Shown here: positions 4,580 to 9,828 of the stretch, piece after piece
How the letters are laid out: each line of letters starts with the position of its first letter
Numbering within the stretch: the first letter of the stretch is position 1
Origin: an uncultured Clostridia bacterium
GTDB lineage: Bacteria; Bacillota; Clostridia; UBA1381; UMGS1253
Direction of reading: 5' to 3'
Length of the DNA stretch: 9,828 nt
Assembly: GCA_937892135.1 (NCBI GenBank)
Contig: CALAUK010000106.1
Coordinates: 1 to 9,828 of the forward strand
The notes under the pieces: generated by a model
Database searches by the model: none
Told to the model about the DNA's origin: nothing
Seen by the model: the letters and a program-made list of their open reading frames with translations, nothing else
Program-made: the position numbers and the translations under genes

Positions 4580-6061
4580 TTATTTGTGATATAAAGATTT
4601 TGTCTGATATCTTGGCTCGCAGGTTAAGTTTATTCCAAGCGACTTAAACACATTTTTGTCAACCTCGGACAATACAACCGACGAATGAACCTCAAGCCCT
4701 CTTAAGTTTTTAAGCTCAGCCATAGCTTTTTTCGCAAGCGAATTTTCAAGAGCACAAACCGAAAGCGAAATCAAAAGCTCGTCTAGGTGAAGACGGGGAT
4801 TGCGGTTTCCCAAGTGGTTAATCTTTAAGTCTGCAACCGGCTCAATTATTGACGGCGCAATCAGTTCAACCTCATCGTCTATTCCCGCAAGATACTTTAA
4901 TGCATTTAAAAGCATAGATGCAGATGCGCCCAAAAGCTCAGACGTTTTTCCTAAAATAATAGTTCCGTCTGCCATCTGGATTGCCGCTGCAGGTGCGCCT
5001 GTCGCCTCAGCTTTCTTGTTAGCCTCTCCGCATACCTTTCTGTTATCAGAAGTAATATTTAGCTGCTTCATAAGCATATCAATAGCCAAAACCTCGCCGT
5101 TGTCACGGTTTGACTTTAATCTTTCAACCAAAGCATTATAGTATCTTCTTATAACCTCCTGCTTTGCCGCATCGCACACAACTTTGTCGTCTATAATGCA
5201 GTTTCCTGCCATATTAACTCCCATATCAGTAGGAGATTTATACGGGCAAGTGCCGTAAATCTTTTCAAACATTGTTTTTAAAAGAGGATAAACTTCAACA
5301 TCACGGTTGTAGTTTACGGCAGTTTCGCCGTATGCCTCAAGGTGGAAGGGGTCTATCATATTAACGTCCTGAAGCTCTGCAGTTGCCGCCTCATACGCTA
5401 TGTTTACGGGGTGTTTTAAAGGTAAATTCCAAACGGGGAAGGTTTCAAATTTAGCGTATCCCGCATTAACTCCTCTTTTATGCTCATGATAAAGCTGAGA
5501 AAGGCAAGCCGCCATTTTTCCGCTGCCGGGGCCCGGTGCGGTTATAACAACAAGAGGTCTTGTTGTCTTGATAAAGTCGTTTTTACCATAGCCCTCTTCA
5601 CTTACAATGTGCGCAACATCGTAAGGATAGCCCTCGATAGAATAATGGTGATAAACCTCTATTCCCATCTTCTTTAAGCGCTTTTCAAACTCAAGAGCTG
5701 ACGGCTGAGACATAAATCTTGTAAGCACGACACTGCCCACCATAAGACCAAGCTTTGTAAAAGCGTCAATAAGGCGAAGAGTCTCCTGCTCGTATGTTAT
5801 GCCTAAGTCTCCCCTCTTTTTACTCTTTTCGATATCGCCTGAATTTATGGCAATAACAATCTCAAGCTTGTCACGAAGCTGAGTGAGCATCCTTATTTTA
5901 CTGTCCGGCTCAAAGCCAGGTAGTACCCTTGACGCGTGGTAATCGTCAAAAAGCTTACCCCCGAATTCAAGATACAGCTTGTCGCCAAAAGATGCAATAC
6001 GCTCGATAATATGCTTTGACTGCATTTTTATATATTTGTCATTATCAAAACCGATTTGCAT
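4580..6061 (-). CDS. DUF1846 family protein
   Basis: This is a 493-residue cytoplasmic protein of the DUF1846 family, whose members are close to 500 residues, so it appears full length. The N-terminus MQIGFDNDKYIKMQSKHI matches the family start. A glycine-rich, Walker A-like TAPGPGSGKM lies at 174-183. Later conserved-looking segments include SPTDMGVNMAGNCI (276-289) and a C-terminal region with LHLDELLISLSVCALEN (424-440). The family has been studied structurally but I know of no established reaction, so no function is assigned. The GPGSGK loop hints at nucleotide or phosphate binding. The start is ATG 6061, with AGGGGTG (6077-6071) 9 bases upstream; a GTG at 6073 preceded by AAAGGGG (6090-6084) is an alternative adding four residues. 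It follows atpC by 27 bp with no terminator, so it is probably read on the ATP synthase transcript. Confidence 0.88.
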   Translation of the reverse strand: MQIGFDNDKYIKMQSKHIIERIASFGDKLYLEFGGKLFDDYHASRVLPGFEPDSKIRMLTQLRDKLEIVIAINSGDIEKSKKRGDLGITYEQETLRLIDAFTKLGLMVGSVVLTRFMSQPSALEFEKRLKKMGIEVYHHYSIEGYPYDVAHIVSEEGYGKNDFIKTTRPLVVITAPGPGSGKMAACLSQLYHEHKRGVNAGYAKFETFPVWNLPLKHPVNIAYEAATAELQDVNMIDPFHLEAYGETAVNYNRDVEVYPLLKTMFEKIYGTCPYKSPTDMGVNMAGNCIIDDKVVCDAAKQEVIRRYYNALVERLKSNRDNGEVLAIDMLMKQLNITSDNRKVCGEANKKAEATGAPAAAIQMADGTIILGKTSELLGASASMLLNALKYLAGIDDEVELIAPSIIEPVADLKINHLGNRNPRLHLDELLISLSVCALENSLAKKAMAELKNLRGLEVHSSVVLSEVDKNVFKSLGINLTCEPRYQTKSLYHK

Positions 6062-6088
6062 TTTTACATTCACCCCTACTTTTCCCCT

Positions 6089-6493
6089 TTATTTTTTACC
6101 TACATTTATTCTCGTTAAAGCACGCTCAATCTTAAGTTTAGCCAATGCGTACTCACGGTCTGTCTTTTTGAAGCTTTTAAGTTTATCTTCTGCTTTTTTC
6201 AGTGCTTTTTCAGCTCTTTTAATATCAATCTCGTCTTTCCATTCAAATGTTTTTGAAACAATCGTGGCTTGCTCTTTGGTAACTGAAATCATACCGCCCG
6301 AAACCGCCGCCTCGCGCACGTTTCCGTCTGCATCAGTGATTTTCGCTCTTCCCGTTTTAAGAGGCGAAACATAGTTTGCATGATTTTCCAAGATGCACAC
6401 ATCTCCCGCTATGGTTCTTACGATTACACTTTTTGCTTTTCCGGAAAATAAAATTCCGTCAGGCGTTACAATTTTTAAATTATACTCACCCAT
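6089..6493 (-). CDS. atpC: F1F0 ATP synthase subunit epsilon
   Basis: This 134-residue subunit is of usual length. Residues 1-84 form the beta-sandwich (TPDG near the start, GDVCILENHANYVSPLKTG at 30-48, GGMISV at 66-71), and residues 87-130 form the charged C-terminal helical hairpin. Epsilon sits on gamma at the base of the central stalk, couples it to the c-ring, and in many bacteria inhibits ATP hydrolysis when its C-terminal helices extend. The sequence IDIKRA (89-94) fits the I/LDxxRA motif through which Bacillus-type epsilon binds ATP. The start at 6493 is supported by GAGGTG (6507-6502), 8 bases upstream, which lies inside the 3' end of atpD. The gap to atpD is only 3 bp. It is last of the canonical atp genes, with DUF1846 following. 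Confidence 0.96.
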   Translation of the reverse strand: MGEYNLKIVTPDGILFSGKAKSVIVRTIAGDVCILENHANYVSPLKTGRAKITDADGNVREAAVSGGMISVTKEQATIVSKTFEWKDEIDIKRAEKALKKAEDKLKSFKKTDREYALAKLKIERALTRINVGKK

Positions 6494-6496
6494 TTT

Positions 6497-7882
6497 TTAT
6501 TCACCTCGGTTTATTTCATCGATTGTTCCAATGAATAAAAACTTGGACTCAGGCACGTCATCGTGCTTTCCCTCGATAATTTCACGAAAACCGCGAACTG
6601 TCTCAGAGATGGGAACAAACTTACCCTCCATACCTGTAAACTGCTCTGCAACCGAGAACGGCTGAGACAAAAAGTTAGTTACCTTTCTTGCACGGCTTAC
6701 GATAAGCTTATCTTCATCTGAAAGCTCGTCCATACCCATAATCGCAATAATATCCTGAAGCTCTTTGTATCTTTGTAAAATTCTCTGAACCTCTCGTGCA
6801 ACCTCGTAGTGCTCTTTTCCCACAATGTCGGGAGATAAAATTCTAGATGTCGACTCCAACGGATCAACCGCAGGATATATACCCATTGATGCAATCTGCC
6901 TTGAAAGAACTGTTGTTGCATCAAGGTGAGCAAATGTTGTCTGCGGTGCAGGGTCAGTTAAGTCATCTGCGGGAACATAAACTGCCTGAACAGATGTGAT
7001 TGAGCCTTTCTTGGTTGAAGTAATTCTTTCCTGAAGAGCGCCCATTTCTGTTGCAAGTGTCGGCTGATAGCCAACGGCTGAGGGAACTCGGCCCAAAAGC
7101 GCCGAAACCTCACTTCCCGCCTGAGTAAAGCGGAATATGTTATCTATAAACAAAAGTACATCCTGACCTTTTTTGTCACGAAAATACTCTGCCATAGTAA
7201 GACCTGAGAGCGCAACTCTCATTCTTGCGCCGGGCGGCTCGTTCATCTGACCGTACACAAGCGCAGTCTTATTTATAACGCCCGACTCCTTCATTTCGTT
7301 ATATAAGTCGTTTCCCTCTCTTGTTCTTTCGCCTACTCCCGAAAATACGGAAATACCGCCGTGCTGCTTTGCGACGTTGTTTATAAGCTCCATAATCAAA
7401 ACTGTTTTACCAACGCCCGCACCGCCGAAAAGACCAATCTTACCGCCCTTTGCATAAGGCGCAATAAGGTCAACAACCTTTATTCCTGTTTCAAGGATTT
7501 CCTCCGATGTTTCCTGCTCTGCGTAGCTTGGAGCAGCCCTGTGAATACACCATTTTTCCTCGGTTTCGGGATTTTCTTTATTATCAATAGCGTCACCTAA
7601 GATATTAAAAATTCTGCCGAGTGTCTCATCGCCTACGGGAACCTTTATTCCCTCGCCCGTGTCATACGCTTCAATTCCACGAACCAGAGAATCAGTAGGG
7701 CTCATTGAAATGCACCTTACAACATCGTCTCCTATGTGCTGCGCTGCCTCTAAAACAGTTTTCTTGCCGTTATAGTCTATTACAATGGCGTTTAAAAGCT
7801 CGGGCAAATTCCCGCTTTCAAACTTTACATCTATTACGGGGCCCATAATTGAAATTACACGGCCTATGTTCTTTTTTTCCAT
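6497..7882 (-). CDS. atpD: F1F0 ATP synthase subunit beta (catalytic)
   Basis: This 461-residue protein is the catalytic subunit of the cytoplasmic F1 head; three copies alternate with alpha around gamma and make ATP from ADP and phosphate. Residues 1-75 are the N-terminal beta-barrel. Walker A GGAGVGKT is at 153-160, the catalytic glutamate is Glu185 in GVGERTREGND, and Walker B VLLFID is at 242-247. The nucleotide-binding tyrosine is Tyr336 in MGIYPAVDPLES, and the lever motif appears as DELSDED (385-391), a conservative variant of DELSEED. Nothing is missing and the length is normal. AAGGAG (7896-7891), 8 bases before the ATG, overlaps the atpG stop codon, suggesting coupled translation. 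It lies between atpG and atpC in the standard order. Confidence 0.98.
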   Translation of the reverse strand: MEKKNIGRVISIMGPVIDVKFESGNLPELLNAIVIDYNGKKTVLEAAQHIGDDVVRCISMSPTDSLVRGIEAYDTGEGIKVPVGDETLGRIFNILGDAIDNKENPETEEKWCIHRAAPSYAEQETSEEILETGIKVVDLIAPYAKGGKIGLFGGAGVGKTVLIMELINNVAKQHGGISVFSGVGERTREGNDLYNEMKESGVINKTALVYGQMNEPPGARMRVALSGLTMAEYFRDKKGQDVLLFIDNIFRFTQAGSEVSALLGRVPSAVGYQPTLATEMGALQERITSTKKGSITSVQAVYVPADDLTDPAPQTTFAHLDATTVLSRQIASMGIYPAVDPLESTSRILSPDIVGKEHYEVAREVQRILQRYKELQDIIAIMGMDELSDEDKLIVSRARKVTNFLSQPFSVAEQFTGMEGKFVPISETVRGFREIIEGKHDDVPESKFLFIGTIDEINRGE

Positions 7883-7895
7883 TACTTTCTCTCCT

Positions 7896-8744
7896 TTATT
7901 TCAGCGCTTCTGCGCCCGAAACAATCTCTGTAAGCTCTTGTGTTATCATAGCCTGTCTTGCGCGGTTATAATGAAGATTTAAATTATCTATCATTTCCGC
8001 CGCATTCTTGTTTGCATTTTCCATAGCGCCTCGCCTTGCGGCAAACTCTGACGCCTGAGCCTTTAAGACCGCTCCGTATATCATTCCTGAAATGTACTCG
8101 GGAACAATCTTTTCAAAAACTGACTCCGCTCCCGTTTCGTATATAGTCACTTCACGGCTTTTTTCTTTTTCGTTTTCCACTAAAACAGGCAAAACCTTTT
8201 TAATTTTCGGCTCTTGTGTTAAAACCGAAACAAACTCTGTGTATGAAATATAAAGCTCATCAAAAGTGCCTTTTTTAAACTCTTCTGCTAAAAGACGACC
8301 TATCTCGTCGCAGTCACCTATATCCACTGCCTCGGTTATATGGTAATTGTTTTTTATAACAAGCTCTTCGTTTTTTGAAAAAAACTCGTTTGCCTTTCTG
8401 CCAATCGGGAAAACCACATATTCCTCGCCCGCCTCGGATAGTACTTTCTTTAAGAGGTTAATGTTGTAGCCTCCTGCAAGACCTCGGTCGCCCGCGATAA
8501 CAACAAAGCACTTTTTATTATTTTCTCTTTTTTTAGTGTACACCGAAGAGAAGTCAGTGTTGTTTTTTGCGATATCGTCTAATGTATTTTTTAAAATATC
8601 AAAATACGGCGCTGACAAAAGAGCTTTTTCTTTTGCACGGCGAAGCTTACTTGTTGCCACAAGCTCCATAGCCTTTGTTATCTGCATGGTGCCTGACACG
8701 CTTTTTATTCTGTTTTTTATATCCTTCATCGAAGAAGCTGCCAT
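7896..8744 (-). CDS. atpG: F1F0 ATP synthase subunit gamma
   Basis: This 282-residue subunit is the rotating shaft of F1, whose long N- and C-terminal helices form a coiled coil inside the alpha3beta3 ring. The N-terminal helix carries MKDIKNRIKSVSGTMQITKA (6-25), the Rossmann-like core has GDRGLAGGYN (85-94), and the C-terminal helix has ARRGAMENANKNAAEMI (236-252) and ITQELTEIVSGAEAL (267-281). All are family hallmarks and the length is normal. The start at 8744 follows AGGGTG (8756-8751) by 6 bases; that site contains the atpA stop codon TGA. A second in-frame ATG five codons in is less well placed. It is 5 bp after atpA and 13 bp before atpD. Confidence 0.97.
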   Translation of the reverse strand: MAASSMKDIKNRIKSVSGTMQITKAMELVATSKLRRAKEKALLSAPYFDILKNTLDDIAKNNTDFSSVYTKKRENNKKCFVVIAGDRGLAGGYNINLLKKVLSEAGEEYVVFPIGRKANEFFSKNEELVIKNNYHITEAVDIGDCDEIGRLLAEEFKKGTFDELYISYTEFVSVLTQEPKIKKVLPVLVENEKEKSREVTIYETGAESVFEKIVPEYISGMIYGAVLKAQASEFAARRGAMENANKNAAEMIDNLNLHYNRARQAMITQELTEIVSGAEALK

Positions 8745-8749
8745 TTAAA

Positions 8750-9828
8750 TCACCCTAAAAATTTTTCCGTAAACTCTTCTACTGCTTTTTTAAGCATTTC
8801 TTCAGTTTCCTTTGACAAATCGCCTGTGTTTAATATATCTGCCTGAATTGTCGGATACGCTCCTGAAATATAATCTGTTATTTCTTCCTCGTATCGTGAT
8901 ACGTCTTCTAATTTAACATCTTTTAAGAAGTTATTTACAACAGCATATATTATAATTATCTGATTTACAACTGATACAGGCGCATTTTTATTCTGCTTTA
9001 AAACTTCAACAATTCTTTTGCCCTGCTCTAAGCGGTTTTTCGTGTCTTCGTCAAGGTCTGAGCCAAACTGCGCAAAGCTAGCAAGCTCACGATACTGAGA
9101 ATACAAAAGCTTAAGACGCCCCGAAACCTTTTTCATAGCCTTTATCTGCGCTGCGCCGCCAACTCGGGAAACTGATATACCCGGGTTTACCGCAGGCATA
9201 ACACCGCTACGGAACAGCTCAGACTCTAAGAAAATCTGACCGTCTGTTATAGAGATAACATTTGTCGGGATATACGCCGAAACATCTCCCGCCTGAGTTT
9301 CTATTATGGGAAGAGCGGTGATTGAGCCTCCGCCTAATTCATCTGAAAGGCGGGCTGCACGCTCTAATAGTCTTGAATGAAGATAAAATACGTCACCGGG
9401 GTACGCCTCACGACCAGGGGGACGGCGGATTAACAAGGACAGTGCACGATATGCCACCGCATGCTTTGACAAATCGTCATAAACTATTAAAACATCTTTT
9501 CCCTTGTCCATAAAATACTCAGCCATGCTGCAGCCTGAGTATGGCGCAATATACTGCATGGGAGCAAGCTCTGATGCAGTTGCGGAGACTACTATTGTGT
9601 AGTCCATAGCGCCGTTTTTAGTTAAAGTATTAACCACCTGAGCAACAGTTGATTTCTTCTGCCCTATCGCAACATAAATACAGATTACGCCTTTTCCTTT
9701 CTGGTTTATAATAGTATCAGTTGCAATAGTGGTTTTTCCTGTCTGACGGTCGCCTATAATAAGCTCTCTCTGACCTCTGCCTATGGGAATCATTGAGTCT
9801 ATCGCTTTGATTCCTGTTTCAAGAGGAG
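8750..9828 (-). CDS. atpA: F1F0 ATP synthase subunit alpha, C-terminal two thirds (cut by window edge)
   Basis: The frame is open to the right edge, giving 358 residues starting PLETGIKAIDSMIPIGRGQR. The family is about 500 residues, so roughly 140-150 N-terminal residues are outside. The methionine at 9793 is internal, not a start. Walker A GDRQTGKT is at residues 25-32 of the fragment, a Walker B-like VLIVYDD follows, and the arginine-finger segment SVSRVGGAAQ reaches into the beta active site. The C-terminal helical domain ends in EEFTEKFLG. Alpha binds nucleotide non-catalytically and forms the hexamer with beta. The TGA stop lies within the atpG ribosome binding site, so the two are likely translationally coupled. 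Confidence 0.97.
   Translation of the reverse strand, partial: PLETGIKAIDSMIPIGRGQRELIIGDRQTGKTTIATDTIINQKGKGVICIYVAIGQKKSTVAQVVNTLTKNGAMDYTIVVSATASELAPMQYIAPYSGCSMAEYFMDKGKDVLIVYDDLSKHAVAYRALSLLIRRPPGREAYPGDVFYLHSRLLERAARLSDELGGGSITALPIIETQAGDVSAYIPTNVISITDGQIFLESELFRSGVMPAVNPGISVSRVGGAAQIKAMKKVSGRLKLLYSQYRELASFAQFGSDLDEDTKNRLEQGKRIVEVLKQNKNAPVSVVNQIIIIYAVVNNFLKDVKLEDVSRYEEEITDYISGAYPTIQADILNTGDLSKETEEMLKKAVEEFTEKFLG

Noticed and set aside
4800..5141. 113-codon plus-strand ORF inside DUF1846
   Set aside because: It lies entirely opposite a conserved coding region with no start signal or recognisable domain.
5979..6374. 131-codon plus-strand ORF opposite atpC and the DUF1846 start
   Set aside because: It is antisense to well-supported genes, has no convincing ribosome binding site, and its composition is that of a shadow frame.
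1..9828. CRISPR array, insertion sequence, phage or defence island
   Set aside because: No regularly spaced repeats, transposase or integrase genes, or defence-type domains were found; the coding content is housekeeping.

Overview
This window looks like chromosomal DNA of a low-GC, anaerobic-type Firmicute, probably class Clostridia. The evidence is AT-rich intergenic DNA, strong AAGGAG-type ribosome binding sites, Clostridia-style gene families (a duplicated copper-amine-oxidase-like stalk protein, DUF1846, a COG2509-type flavoprotein) and an F1-ATPase cluster in the standard atpA-G-D-C order. The species cannot be fixed from the sequence. There are no insertion sequences, CRISPR arrays, tRNAs or rRNAs.

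Layout. Positions 1-1027 are on the minus strand: the first 21 codons of a probable glycerate kinase (running off the left edge), preceded in the same transcription unit by a secreted 315-residue stalk-domain protein. Positions 1028-1293 are a divergent intergenic region. It holds two back-to-back sigma-A-type promoters, a remarkably compact cloverleaf-shaped inverted repeat (1130-1210), a second pair of mutually exclusive hairpins, and a 34-codon ORF that overlaps the next gene by ATGA. On the plus strand follow a TtcA-like PP-loop ATPase (1294-2142) and a HAD-IB phosphatase (2232-2795). These are closed by a clear terminator.

From 2822 to the right edge everything is on the minus strand and is read from right to left: atpA (truncated by the window), atpG, atpD, atpC, a DUF1846 protein, and a COG2509-type FAD-dependent dehydrogenase. 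Gaps between the four atp genes are 3-13 bp, with each ribosome binding site overlapping or abutting the upstream stop codon. This is the usual arrangement for coordinated production of the F1 head. DUF1846 follows atpC after only 27 bp and so probably shares the ATP synthase transcript. A hairpin with a T-run then separates DUF1846 from the flavoprotein gene, which ends at its own terminator, facing that of the HAD gene.

The four F1 subunits (alpha, gamma, beta, epsilon) form the catalytic head and rotor shaft of ATP synthase. All visible catalytic motifs are intact, and epsilon keeps an IDxxRA ATP-binding motif. The F0 genes and the operon promoter lie outside the window. The most unusual signal is not a protein: it is the 81-bp cloverleaf and its surroundings upstream of the ttcA-like gene, which could be a structured leader RNA or a small dispersed repeat element.
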